Source: Lacustribacter sp964460315
GTDB lineage: Bacteria > Pseudomonadota > Gammaproteobacteria > Burkholderiales > Burkholderiaceae_A
DNA: 36,342 nt
Direction of reading: 5' to 3'
Assembly: GCA_964460315.1 (NCBI GenBank)
Contig: CAYWPQ010000014.1
Coordinates: 1 to 36,342, forward strand
Shown here: one piece after another, positions 24,954-33,083 of the stretch
Layout of the letters: the number at the start of each line of letters is the position of its first letter
Numbering within the stretch: position 1 is the first letter of the stretch
Made by a program: the position numbers and the translations under genes
The notes under the pieces: generated by a model
The model's input: the letters and a program-made list of their open reading frames with translations, nothing else
Told to the model about the DNA's origin: nothing
Database searches by the model: none

Positions 24954-25879
24954 GGCTGCCTCCCGGGCAAGCCGGCCGACGCCAGCATCGGGAAGCCAAG
25001 TTTTTCCCGTGACGCGACATAGGCCTGAGCCACGGCGCGGGATAGGTTGCGGATGCGTCCGATGTACTGCGCACGTTCCGTGACCGAGATGGCGCCTCGC
25101 GCGTCAAGCAGATTAAAGGTGTGCGCGCTTTTCAAGATCTGTTCATAAGCGGGCAGGGCCAGACCGGCCTCAAGCAGTCGCTGGGCGTCAGCCTCGTGTT
25201 CACCGAAGCGCTGAAAGAGTACCGGCACATTGCTCTGCTCGAAGTTGTAGGTGGATTGCTCCACCTCATTCTGATGATAGACATCGCCGTAGGTGAGCGT
25301 CTGAACGCCCGTAGGGCTGTTCCACTGCGTCCAGGTGAGGTCATAGATATTGTCGACACCCTGCAGGTACATGGCCAGTCGTTCAATGCCATAGGTGATC
25401 TCGCCGGTGATGGGCGCGCAGTCAATCCCCCCTACCTGTTGAAAATAGGTGAACTGGGTGACCTCCATGCCATTGAGCCAGACTTCCCAGCCAAGCCCCC
25501 ATGCACCCAGAGTTGGGTTTTCCCAGTCGTCTTCGACAAAGCGGACATCGTTGACCTCGGGATCAATGCCCAGGGCTCGCAGTGAGCCAAGGTAGAGATC
25601 AAGGATGTTTTCAGGGGAAGGCTTCAGCACCACCTGAAACTGATAATAGTGCTGCAGACGGTTGGGGTTCTCTCCGTACCGGCCGTCTTTGGGCCGACGA
25701 GACGGCTGCACATAGGCGGCGCGCCAGGGTTCGGGCCCCAAGGCCCTCAGAAAGGTGGCGGTGTGCGATGTGCCTGCACCCACTTCCAGGTCGATGGGCT
25801 GCAGCAGGGCGCAGCCCTGCGCGTCCCAATATTCCTGCAGGGTCAGGATGATTTTCTGAAAACTTTGCATGACCCGCAT
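24950..25879 (-). CDS. glyQ: Glycyl-tRNA synthetase alpha subunit GlyQ
   Basis: GlyQ (309 residues from the ATG at 25879; 306 if the ATG at 25870 is used) is the catalytic chain that makes glycyl-adenylate. It is highly conserved: FQKIILTLQEYWDAQGCALL, DLEVGAGTSHTATFLRALGP, YVQPSRRPKDGRYGENPNR and WLNGMEVTQFTYFQQVGG. The first ATG has GGA about 9 bp upstream, while family members usually begin close to the second. The gene starts immediately after lnt and overlaps glyS by 4 bp. Both subunits are thus encoded as a coupled pair. Confidence 0.98.
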   Translation of the reverse strand: MRVMQSFQKIILTLQEYWDAQGCALLQPIDLEVGAGTSHTATFLRALGPEPWRAAYVQPSRRPKDGRYGENPNRLQHYYQFQVVLKPSPENILDLYLGSLRALGIDPEVNDVRFVEDDWENPTLGAWGLGWEVWLNGMEVTQFTYFQQVGGIDCAPITGEITYGIERLAMYLQGVDNIYDLTWTQWNSPTGVQTLTYGDVYHQNEVEQSTYNFEQSNVPVLFQRFGEHEADAQRLLEAGLALPAYEQILKSAHTFNLLDARGAISVTERAQYIGRIRNLSRAVAQAYVASREKLGFPMLASAGLPGRQP

Positions 25880-25880
25880 T

Positions 25881-27302
25881 CTAGCTTTTCCGGCCTGCTC
25901 TTAAGGCCTGAGCAAGGCCAAGGCCCAAAAGAGCCAAAGAGATCAGGCCGATCGGGAGATTGCCAAACTGGCTGTAGGGCGTGGTTCCTGACATGCCCTG
26001 AACCTGGCCGTAGAGCAGCCCTGGCTGGTTGAAGGGTAGCAGGTCGAGCACTCGACCCTGATGGCTGATGATGGCCGTGGCGCCCGTGTTGGTTGAGCGA
26101 ATGCTGGGCCTGCCTGTTTCGATGGAGCGCATACGGGCAATGTCCAGATGCTGAGACAGCGCAATGGTGTCGCCAAACCAGGCCAGGTTGCTGACATTGA
26201 GCAAGATGGTGGGATGGGGTCTGGGCACGGACGATGACTGGGTTGGGCGAAAGGCTTGAATGATTTCCTCGCCAAACAGATCTTCGTAGCAGATGTTGAC
26301 CCCAATGAATTGGTCGTCGACAGGGATCGGTACTTGATCCGGTGTCCCGCGTTGGAAATCACCCAAGGGCATCTGCATCTGATCCACAAACCAACGGAAC
26401 CCGAAGGGAATGAATTCTCCAAAGGGAACGAGGTGTTGCTTGTCGTAGCGAGCCCGAAATTCGGGAGCAGGGGTTTCGCCATCAAGCGCAATGAGACTGT
26501 TGCGAAATCCATCGGCATCGCGCATGGGCACACCAAGCATCACGGCGGCCGCGTTCGATCGACCCAGCCCATGGAAGGCTTCACGAACCTCGATGGGCGT
26601 GTCTTGCCATGGGCGTATCAAGGCGGTCTCAGGGAACACGAAGAGCTTGGCACCACCAGGCTCGGCAGCAATGCGGGCCAGCTGAAGCTGCTGCAGGATG
26701 CTGTCTCGCTCGCGGCTCGGATCAAACTTCATGGACTGAGGAATCGCACCTTGGATCAGCGCCACCCGAAGCGGCTTGCCCTGGGGTTGAGTGAACTCCG
26801 CCACCTGAAGAACAAAGCCCGCAACGACGATGGCGGTCACCGAAAGCCAGGCCTTCCATGACCGACGCCAAAGGGCTTGGACGACCCAGGTGAGGCAGGC
26901 CACGGCAAGAAAGCCCACGCCATAGACACCAAGAATTTTTGCCCAGCCCGACAAGGGCGTGTCGATGACAAGGTAGCCGATAGCAAGCCAGGGAAAGCCT
27001 GTAAAAAGCCAGCCCCGAAGCATTTCAAAAAGCGTCACGATCGCAGCCGCAACGAGCGGCGTCGACCATTGGGAAAGCCATGGTGTCGTCGATGAGGTCT
27101 TCGCGTCGAATGAACGCCGAATCAGCCATTGGCAGCAGGCCAGCGCTGCGATAAGAAAGAGGCTGACATAGATCGCCAATAGCAAGGTGGCCAGCGCTGC
27201 CAGCCAGGCGGGCATATGACCGTAGTCGTGAAGACTGATGAAAATCCAGTGAAGCCCGTAGGTGTAGCCCGCAACGATGAGCAGTGCAGACCAACGCATC
27301 AT
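25881..27302 (-). CDS. lnt: Apolipoprotein N-acyltransferase Lnt, N-terminally shortened
   Basis: Lnt adds the third acyl chain to lipoproteins such as Pal at the inner membrane. This copy has 473 residues. The nitrilase-like catalytic domain is complete, with Glu225 (FVFPETAL), Lys288 (RYDKQHLVPFGEF) and Cys338 (NICYEDLFGEE) matching the triad. But the protein begins directly at the helix ending GLHWIFISLHDYG, which aligns with about residue 56 onward of E. coli Lnt, so the first two membrane helices are missing. An in-frame TAA lies just before the ATG and the corC stop is only 4 bp away, so no upstream extension is possible. The gene may still work or may be impaired. Confidence 0.9.
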   Translation of the reverse strand: MMRWSALLIVAGYTYGLHWIFISLHDYGHMPAWLAALATLLLAIYVSLFLIAALACCQWLIRRSFDAKTSSTTPWLSQWSTPLVAAAIVTLFEMLRGWLFTGFPWLAIGYLVIDTPLSGWAKILGVYGVGFLAVACLTWVVQALWRRSWKAWLSVTAIVVAGFVLQVAEFTQPQGKPLRVALIQGAIPQSMKFDPSRERDSILQQLQLARIAAEPGGAKLFVFPETALIRPWQDTPIEVREAFHGLGRSNAAAVMLGVPMRDADGFRNSLIALDGETPAPEFRARYDKQHLVPFGEFIPFGFRWFVDQMQMPLGDFQRGTPDQVPIPVDDQFIGVNICYEDLFGEEIIQAFRPTQSSSVPRPHPTILLNVSNLAWFGDTIALSQHLDIARMRSIETGRPSIRSTNTGATAIISHQGRVLDLLPFNQPGLLYGQVQGMSGTTPYSQFGNLPIGLISLALLGLGLAQALRAGRKS

Positions 27303-27306
27303 TGAA

Positions 27307-28158
27307 TCAGCTGGTCTTTAGACGTTCAGCCACAAGCACATGCACCTGTCGTGCATCGGCGCGTTGGACTTCAAATTTAAATCCATCGAGTTCAATGGAT
27401 TCTCCGCGGTGAGGAAGCCTTCCGAAGTGATCGGTGACATAGCCACCAATGGTGTCCACCTGATCGTCATGAAGGTGGGTGGAAAAGGTTTCGTTGAACT
27501 GCTCAAGTGAGGTCAGGGCGCGAACGCGAAAGCGCCCGGGCTGCCTTGGCAAGGCCACGATATTGTCATCGTCTTCCTCAATGTCGTGTTCGTCTTCAAT
27601 GTCGCCCACGATCTGTTCCAAGACATCTTCAATGGTGATCATTCCGGCGACACCGCCGTATTCATCAATCACGATGGCAATGTGGTTTCTGTTGACCCGG
27701 AATTCACGGAGCATGACATTCAGGCGTTTGGATTCTGGGACAAAGACGGCCGGGCGTAGCATTCCGCGAAGATCATCGTCTTTCTGGGCAAGACACTTTA
27801 AAAGGTCTTTCGCCAAAAGGATGCCAATGATGTTGTCGCGCTTGTCTTCGATCACCGGGAAGCGAGAGTGGGCCGTTTTCACCACCACCTCGAGGATGGT
27901 CTCCAGGGGTTCATTGATGTCGATGACATCCATCTGCGAGCGCGGAATCATCAGGTCACGCACTTGAAGATCAGCAACCTGCATGACACCCTCCATCATG
28001 GAGACGGCATCGGCGTCGATCACGGAATGCTCGTGCGCTTCGCGCAGCTGTTCCATGAGCTCTTCTTTTTCATCGGCTTTGCCTAAGAGGCGAGCCAACA
28101 GGCGTTCAAATTGGGATTTAATTCGTGATGGCCCGTTACCGGGTGATGAGTCACTCAT
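27307..28158 (-). CDS. corC: CorC/YbeX-type CBS-domain protein
   Basis: This 283-residue cytosolic protein has two CBS domains (about 60-185, RDLMIPRSQMDVIDI and RNHIAIVIDEYGGVAGMITIEDVLEQIVGDIEDE) and a C-terminal CorC/HlyC domain (about 205-283). The ATG at 28158 is chosen; an ATG at 28188 adds ten residues and is also possible, as neither has a strong Shine-Dalgarno. CorC/YbeX has been linked to magnesium/cobalt efflux and to ribosome metabolism. It stands upstream of lnt and downstream of ybeY, in the normal order. The terminal residues look intact, so the neighbouring lnt shortening did not remove corC sequence. Confidence 0.95.
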   Translation of the reverse strand: MSDSSPGNGPSRIKSQFERLLARLLGKADEKEELMEQLREAHEHSVIDADAVSMMEGVMQVADLQVRDLMIPRSQMDVIDINEPLETILEVVVKTAHSRFPVIEDKRDNIIGILLAKDLLKCLAQKDDDLRGMLRPAVFVPESKRLNVMLREFRVNRNHIAIVIDEYGGVAGMITIEDVLEQIVGDIEDEHDIEEDDDNIVALPRQPGRFRVRALTSLEQFNETFSTHLHDDQVDTIGGYVTDHFGRLPHRGESIELDGFKFEVQRADARQVHVLVAERLKTS

Positions 28159-28215
28159 GCAGAAAAGTGGAAATGAAGGGATCTCCATCTTGCCACAAGG
28201 CCAGTCTCTCGTGTG

Positions 28216-28689
28216 TTACAGCCCTTCTTGGTATGGGTTAGGGATGCGAAATCGCTTCAAAATGGCCGACTCAAGAGCCTCCATCTGCATGGCTTCTTGA
28301 TCATTGCTGTGATCAAGCCCTGCGGCATGGAGCACGCCATGCACAACCAAGTGGGCCAGATGATGATCCAGGGGTTTTTTCTGGCGCTTGGCCTCGGCAG
28401 CCACCACGGGCTCACACAGGACCAGATCCGCGGCAATCGTCGGCAGGCCGCAGTATGGAAAGGTGAGGACATTGGTGGGGTAGTCTTTTCCGCGAAATTC
28501 ACGGTTGAGCGACTGGCTTTCTCGTCGACCCACCACCCTGACCGTGATCTCAATCGATTGGCATGCAGCGGGAAGACTTGCCTGGATCAGGCGTCTCAGA
28601 CGCGGCCGACTCAGCGGCCAGCGAGCCGCGAGTGTGTCTCCAGAAAATTGAAGATCAAGCCGAAGGCTTGGCGTTGATTTAGTCGTCAA
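28216..28689 (-). CDS. ybeY: Endoribonuclease / rRNA maturation factor YbeY
   Basis: YbeY is a zinc-dependent RNase needed for 16S rRNA 3' maturation and 70S quality control. The zinc site HGVLHAAGLDH is present (His117, His121, His127), preceded by NREFRGKDYPTNVLTFPY. I place the start at TTG 28689 (157 residues) because GAGG lies 9 bp upstream and it overlaps the miaB stop by 11 bp (TTGACGACTAA); the reading to 28758 lies inside miaB and shows no YbeY-like features. The gene normally follows phoH, which is absent here. Confidence 0.92.
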   Translation of the reverse strand: MTTKSTPSLRLDLQFSGDTLAARWPLSRPRLRRLIQASLPAACQSIEITVRVVGRRESQSLNREFRGKDYPTNVLTFPYCGLPTIAADLVLCEPVVAAEAKRQKKPLDHHLAHLVVHGVLHAAGLDHSNDQEAMQMEALESAILKRFRIPNPYQEGL

Positions 28690-30031
28690 TGCCAATGACC
28701 TCGCCACGCAGAGAATGCGGCTGAGCCTGGATGATCTTGATTTTTGCCAGTGTGCCAATCAGCCTTGGCTGGCCCTCGAAATTGACCACACGGTTATTTT
28801 CTGTTCGCCCTTGAAGTTCGGCAGGGTTCTTTCGTGAGGGCCCCTCCACAAGGACGGTTTGAATGGTGTTCACCATGGACATGCTGATACGTGAGGCGTT
28901 GGCTTCAATGGCTGATTGCAGGGCTTGGAGCCGCTGAAGTTTGATGGCCTTTGGGGTGTCGTCATGAAGATCAGCCGCTGGCGTGCCCGGCCGCGGGCTG
29001 TAGATGAAGCTAAAGGAGGTGTCGAATGACATCTGTTCGGCGAGCTTCATTGTGGCCTGATAGTCGTCATCGGTTTCGCCGGGAAACCCAATAATGATGT
29101 CCGTGGACACGGCAATATCGGGCCGAACTGAACGAAGCCTTCGGATGATCGACTTGTATTCCATGGCTGTGTAGCCGCGTTTCATCGCGGCCAGGATTCG
29201 GTCCGACCCAGACTGCACAGGAAGATGCACATGATTGACCAGTTTGGGAAGCCGTCCGTAGGCATCAATCAGGCGCTGGGAAAACTCCAACGGGTGGGAT
29301 GTCGTGAAACGAATTCGTTCGATGCCTTCAATGTTGCTCACGCATTCAAGCAGGGTGGTGAAGTCGGCAATCTCTTGGCTGTCTTTTTCAAAAGGCCCCA
29401 GGTAGGCGTTCACGTTCTGGCCCAGAAGCGTTACCTCACGGACACCATGGGCAGCAAGTTCGGCAATTTCGCAGAGCACGTCTTCCAGAGGCCGCGAGAT
29501 CTCCGTGCCTCGGGTATACGGCACCACACAAAAACTGCAGTACTTGCTGCAGCCTTCCATGATCGAGACAAAGGCCGTGGGGCCTTCCACTCGGGCAGGC
29601 GGAAGATGATCAAACTTTTCAATTTCGGGGAACCGAATATCCACCTGGGGGCGTTGGGTTGTTTGTCGAGCGCGAATGAGATCCGGCAGGCGATGAAGTG
29701 TTTGAGGCCCAAAGACCACGTCCACATAGGGAGCGCGTTTGACAATGGCTTCACCCTCTTGCGAGGCCACACAGCCTCCCACACCAATGATTAAATCGGG
29801 CTTCAGTTTCTTCAGATCACGGGCACGACCAAGATCAGAGTAGACCTTGGCCTGGGCCTTTTCTCTCACCGAGCAGGTGTTAAAGAGAATGACATCGGCG
29901 TCTTCGGGATTCGCGGTGAGCTCCATGCCGTGAGAGGCGTTCAAGATGTCGACCATCTTGTCGGAGTCATATTCGTTCATCTGGCACCCAAAGGTGCGCA
30001 CATAGACTTTGGGATTGGTTTTCAGGGTCAT
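28679..30031 (-). CDS. miaB: tRNA-2-methylthio-N6-dimethylallyladenosine synthase MiaB
   Basis: MiaB is a radical-SAM methylthiotransferase acting on i6A37 of tRNAs that read UNN codons. The ATG at 30031 gives 450 residues; an ATG at 30091 would add 20 that look unlike the family and leave 8 bp to the divergent transporter gene. The N-terminal UPF0004 domain has its three cluster cysteines in TFGCQMNEYDS, FNTCSVRE and GGCVASQ. The radical-SAM motif is GCSKYCSFCVVPYTRG, followed by GQNVNAY, and a TRAM domain closes the protein (about 380-445). The end overlaps the ybeY start. Confidence 0.97.
   Translation of the reverse strand: MTLKTNPKVYVRTFGCQMNEYDSDKMVDILNASHGMELTANPEDADVILFNTCSVREKAQAKVYSDLGRARDLKKLKPDLIIGVGGCVASQEGEAIVKRAPYVDVVFGPQTLHRLPDLIRARQTTQRPQVDIRFPEIEKFDHLPPARVEGPTAFVSIMEGCSKYCSFCVVPYTRGTEISRPLEDVLCEIAELAAHGVREVTLLGQNVNAYLGPFEKDSQEIADFTTLLECVSNIEGIERIRFTTSHPLEFSQRLIDAYGRLPKLVNHVHLPVQSGSDRILAAMKRGYTAMEYKSIIRRLRSVRPDIAVSTDIIIGFPGETDDDYQATMKLAEQMSFDTSFSFIYSPRPGTPAADLHDDTPKAIKLQRLQALQSAIEANASRISMSMVNTIQTVLVEGPSRKNPAELQGRTENNRVVNFEGQPRLIGTLAKIKIIQAQPHSLRGEVIGIDD
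28699..28702 (-). promoter_or_regulatory. Ribosome binding site supporting a TTG start for ybeY
   Basis: On the minus strand GAGG lies 9 bp before the TTG at 28689, inside the last codons of miaB. No ATG or GTG in the ybeY frame is placed as well. Confidence 0.55.
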
Positions 30032-30099
30032 GGTTTGGGTGTCGTGCCAGGGGTTGAACTGGAGGACACAGGCAGGATTTTGCCTCATCATGGAACGCT

Positions 30100-31431
30100 A
30101 TGTTGAAAAGAGCGTTTCTGCCCAAGCATGGATGGCTTCGACCCGGGGTGAGCCCTGGTCAATTCTGGGCATGGGCCAGCCTTGATTTCGCTAACTCGGG
30201 CTACACCACCGTGGTCCTGACATCGGTCTTCAATGCCTACTTTGTGGCCACGGTCATGTCGGGGCAGCCTTCGGCCACCTTGGTCTGGACCCTGATTCTT
30301 GCGCTGAGCTACGCCGTGGTGATGGCATCAGCCCCCATTCTTGGCGCCTACGCCGATCGTGCGCAGGCGAAGCGACGCCTTCTTTGGATCAGCACCATCG
30401 GCTGCGTGATCAGCACAGCATCGCTGGCATGGGTCGGGCCCAATATGTGGCTTCTTGCGGCGGTGCTCTTGATCATCTCGAATCTCTGTTACGCCACCAA
30501 TCAAGATTTGGTCGCGGCGTTTCTTCCGGATCTCGCCAAACCTGAACATCTTGCGCGAGCCTCGGGCTATGGCTGGGCTTGGGGCTATTTCGGCGGTCTG
30601 GCGGCGCTTGCCTTATCACTCGCCTGGGTGGGTGTTGCCGGAGATGCCTCACCCCAGTATGTGGTTGGTGGGGCCATGGTGATCACTGCGGTGTTGTTTG
30701 CGGTCGCGGCCTTTCCGTCACTATTGGTCTTAAAAGAAACGCAGTCGTTTGCTGATGAATCAGCGCTTGCGCCGCGCGTGTGGCCTGTATCTCGCGATGA
30801 CAGCCTTTGGGACGCCAGCTGGGGAAGGCTTTTCGCCGGCTGGAGAGCGTCGCAAGACCAGCCGGACCTTCAGCGGTTCCTTGGCTGTGTCTTGGTCTAT
30901 CACGCGGGTGTGCAAACGGTGATCACGCTGGCGGCAGTTTATGCCCAGGAGGCCATGGGCTTTTCCATGGCGCAGACCATTTTGCTGATTCTGGTGGTGA
31001 ATCTCACGGCGGCAGCAGGCGCCTGGGTGTTCGGTCATTTTCAAGACCGGCTTGGCCATCGACGTGGACTGGCCATCTCGCTCTTGGCCTGGGTCGCCAT
31101 GGTGGTGCTGGCCTGGATGGCCACCTCGGAAATGCTTTTTTGGCTCGCAGCCCACTTTGCGGGCCTTGCGATGGGCGCTTCTCAAAGTGGCGCCCGTGCG
31201 GCAGTGGCTTACATGGCAAGGCCGGGCCGTGAGGCGGAGACCTTTGGTCTTTGGGGTGTGGCGGTGAACGGCTCGGCGATTCTTGGCCCACTGGCCTACG
31301 GGCTCACCACCTGGTTAACTCAAGGCGACCATCGAACGGCCATGCTGGTGACTGGGCTCTTTTTTATGGCAGGTCTGATGCTTCTTTTTCGGGTTGACTT
31401 TGAGCGTGGCCACCGAGCGGCACAATCATAA
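30100..31431 (+). CDS. UMF1-type MFS transporter (Atg22-like)
   Basis: This 443-residue membrane protein has about 12 hydrophobic helices in two halves, separated by a charged loop at about 208-250. The N-terminus ASLDFANSGYTTVVLTSVF is the hallmark of the UMF1 (Atg22-like) branch of the major facilitator superfamily. LGAYADRAQAKRR is the MFS loop 2-3 motif, and GARAAVAYMARPGREAETFGLW is also typical. Members are thought to export small metabolites, but no substrate can be named from sequence. The ATG has GGA 7 bp upstream. The stop overlaps the convergent yqiA gene by 6 bp. Confidence 0.88.
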   Translation: MLKRAFLPKHGWLRPGVSPGQFWAWASLDFANSGYTTVVLTSVFNAYFVATVMSGQPSATLVWTLILALSYAVVMASAPILGAYADRAQAKRRLLWISTIGCVISTASLAWVGPNMWLLAAVLLIISNLCYATNQDLVAAFLPDLAKPEHLARASGYGWAWGYFGGLAALALSLAWVGVAGDASPQYVVGGAMVITAVLFAVAAFPSLLVLKETQSFADESALAPRVWPVSRDDSLWDASWGRLFAGWRASQDQPDLQRFLGCVLVYHAGVQTVITLAAVYAQEAMGFSMAQTILLILVVNLTAAAGAWVFGHFQDRLGHRRGLAISLLAWVAMVVLAWMATSEMLFWLAAHFAGLAMGASQSGARAAVAYMARPGREAETFGLWGVAVNGSAILGPLAYGLTTWLTQGDHRTAMLVTGLFFMAGLMLLFRVDFERGHRAAQS

Positions 31432-32016
31432 AAGGAAAGATTTCACCAAGGGCCAGTGTTGGTCGAAATCGGAGAGTCCGTGATCGGACCCTTCGATCAG
31501 ATGGTGTCTTGCGCCGGGATAGCGGGCGACCATTTCTTTCCAGTCCAAGAGCTCGTCGCCTTTTGCCGCGACGAGAAGATACCTCTCGGGTGCAGTGATG
31601 CCAACCTCGAGTGCTTTAAGGTCATCAAGGTAAGCCTGACGAAACACCAAGACCTCGTTGGTATGCCATGCGGGTAGTTCACCCACATATTGCGCAAGAT
31701 CCCTGGCGGGCCAGGGCGCGGGGTTCAGAAGCGCTGCCTTGAAGTGGGCGCGCTCCGGGTGTCGCTCCATGACGGCGCTGGCATAAAACCCACCCAGAGA
31801 GCTTCCAATCAGGCCGATGCGATGCCCCTGGTGAAGCGCACCATTAATCGCCTCTTCAATCTGTTGCATCGCCGTGCTGGGTGCAATGTCCAGTGCGGGG
31901 CAGAGGTAATGCACGCCCTCCCTGGCAAGGTCTTCACCAATCATCACGGCTTTTGATGACTGGGGTGAGCTTCGGAAGCCGTGGAGATAGAGAACACAGA
32001 GGGGGCTTGATTTCAA
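31426..32016 (-). CDS. yqiA: YqiA/YcfP-family alpha/beta-hydrolase (esterase)
   Basis: The protein has 196 residues, close to the 193 of E. coli YqiA. It begins with VLYLHGFRSSPQSSKA, typical of the family, followed by the nucleophile elbow GSSLGG (Ser73) and the C-terminal catalytic His in GSDHGLSDF. YqiA is a small esterase with activity on palmitoyl-CoA and p-nitrophenyl esters; its physiological substrate is unknown. The start is a TTG at 32016 with GTGAG upstream; no ATG is available before the conserved core. It is divergent from the SDR gene and convergent with the transporter. Confidence 0.87.
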   Translation of the reverse strand: MKSSPLCVLYLHGFRSSPQSSKAVMIGEDLAREGVHYLCPALDIAPSTAMQQIEEAINGALHQGHRIGLIGSSLGGFYASAVMERHPERAHFKAALLNPAPWPARDLAQYVGELPAWHTNEVLVFRQAYLDDLKALEVGITAPERYLLVAAKGDELLDWKEMVARYPGARHHLIEGSDHGLSDFDQHWPLVKSFLL

Positions 32017-32037
32017 TTTACACTCACTTTGTTAGGC

Positions 32038-32053
32038 ATGCTTAGTGAAGCAT
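32038..32053. promoter_or_regulatory. Candidate operator dyad between yqiA and the SDR gene
   Basis: ATGCTT-AGTG-AAGCAT is a perfect 6-bp inverted repeat with a 4-bp centre, located midway in the 74-bp space between divergent genes. It could be a regulator binding site or a small hairpin. No matching regulator gene is nearby. Confidence 0.3.
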
Positions 32054-32075
32054 CAACAATCCAATCAGTGTACTT

Positions 32076-32082
32076 GAGGAGG
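32076..32082 (+). promoter_or_regulatory. Strong ribosome binding site of the SDR gene
   Basis: GAGGAGG lies 8 bp before the ATG at 32091, the best Shine-Dalgarno match noted in the window. Confidence 0.75.
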
Positions 32083-32090
32083 CTCGTCGA

Positions 32091-32864
32091 ATGACCCAGC
32101 AAGATTATCTTTCACAGCCCCAGCGCGGCGGCGTCGCCGTGGTGACCGGTGCTGGAAGCGGCATTGGCCGCAGCGTGGCACGCAGGCTTTTGGCGGATGG
32201 CTGGCGAGTCGCATTGACCGGACGTCGTCTGGACCCGCTGACAGAGACGGCGAAAGACCATGAGTCGGCCACACTGGTGATGACCACGGATGTTGCGCGT
32301 GAAGAAGAGGTTGACCGTTTGTTTGCTGCTGTGGTGGCGAAGTGGGGGCGTGTCGACATGCTTTTTAATAACGCAGGAATCTTCCCTCCTGGGCAGTTGA
32401 TCGACGAACTCTCGGTGGCCAACTGGCGTGAATCCGTGGAGATCAACCTTACGGGTGCGTTCCTTTGTGCCCGTGCTGCTTTTCGCCAGATGCGACACCA
32501 GACCCCACAGGGCGGACGAATCATTAACAATGGATCCATCTCGGCCCATGCGCCGCGGCCGCAATCGGTTGGGTACACGGCCACGAAGCACGCCATCACT
32601 GGGCTGACCAAATCACTCTCACTCGATGGCCGTCCTTTCGATATCGCCTGCAGTCAGATTGATATTGGCAATGCCGCCTCCGAGATGACCTCGGGGTTTG
32701 GTGCGGGCGCGCTGCAGGCCAACGGAAGCCGAATGGCCGAAGCCAGAATGGCTGTCGATGATGTGGCGGACGCCGTCGCGTACATGTCCAACCTGCCCCT
32801 TTCGGCCAATGTGCAGTTCATGACGGTGATGGCCACCAAGATGCCGTTTATTGGTCGCGGCTAA
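32091..32864 (+). CDS. Short-chain dehydrogenase/reductase
   Basis: This 257-residue protein is a classical SDR with a Rossmann fold. Cofactor motif TGAGSGIG is at 19-26, NNAG at 93-96, and the catalytic set is Ser149, Tyr162 and Lys166 (YTATK). Arg45-Arg46 (TGRRLD) after the second strand points to NADP(H) preference. The C-terminal part QIDIGNAASEMTSGFG is the usual substrate-lid region. The substrate is unknown and no neighbour identifies a pathway. It has a strong ribosome site and its own divergent upstream space. The 3' end overlaps the convergent mini-protein gene by 17 bp. Confidence 0.93.
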   Translation: MTQQDYLSQPQRGGVAVVTGAGSGIGRSVARRLLADGWRVALTGRRLDPLTETAKDHESATLVMTTDVAREEEVDRLFAAVVAKWGRVDMLFNNAGIFPPGQLIDELSVANWRESVEINLTGAFLCARAAFRQMRHQTPQGGRIINNGSISAHAPRPQSVGYTATKHAITGLTKSLSLDGRPFDIACSQIDIGNAASEMTSGFGAGALQANGSRMAEARMAVDDVADAVAYMSNLPLSANVQFMTVMATKMPFIGRG

Positions 32865-33063
32865 GTCGGTCTTGCAGTTCCGTCAGGTGGAGATCAATGG
32901 CCATGACGGCGTCTCCAATTTGACGGGCGCGGGTCTGAACTTCGGGCGTTCCTGACGATGACATTTGAATCAGTGCGGCCTGGCCATTGATGAGATTCAG
33001 TGCATTGCGCATCGAGTGAATCAAATCGTTCAGATCCGGGCTGTCATGATTGAATTTTGACAT
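32848..33063 (-). CDS. Small protein resembling an isolated histidine-kinase DHp hairpin
   Basis: The 71-residue reading from the ATG at 33063 has two predicted helices. The first contains LIHSMRNALNLINGQAALI, which resembles the H-box of sensor kinases (H-x-x-R-N-x-L-N-x-I-x-G), with candidate phospho-acceptor His16. The second helix (about 38-68, QTRARQIGDAVMAIDLHL) would complete a DHp four-helix-bundle half. No ATP-binding domain follows. The gene starts 20 bp after the usher stop on the same strand, and its end overlaps the SDR gene by 17 bp. No Shine-Dalgarno is obvious. An ATG at 33123 within the usher would add 20 residues. Function unknown; a phosphotransfer or dimerisation role is inference. 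Confidence 0.6.
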   Translation of the reverse strand: MSKFNHDSPDLNDLIHSMRNALNLINGQAALIQMSSSGTPEVQTRARQIGDAVMAIDLHLTELQDRLSRDQ

Positions 33064-33083
33064 GGGCAGTTTTTGCTCGTGGG

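Noticed and set aside
30063..30085. Small inverted repeat AGGCA/TGCCT between miaB and the transporter as a terminator
   Set aside because: The stem is only 5 bp, lacks a T-run on either strand and lies between divergent genes, where a terminator is not expected.
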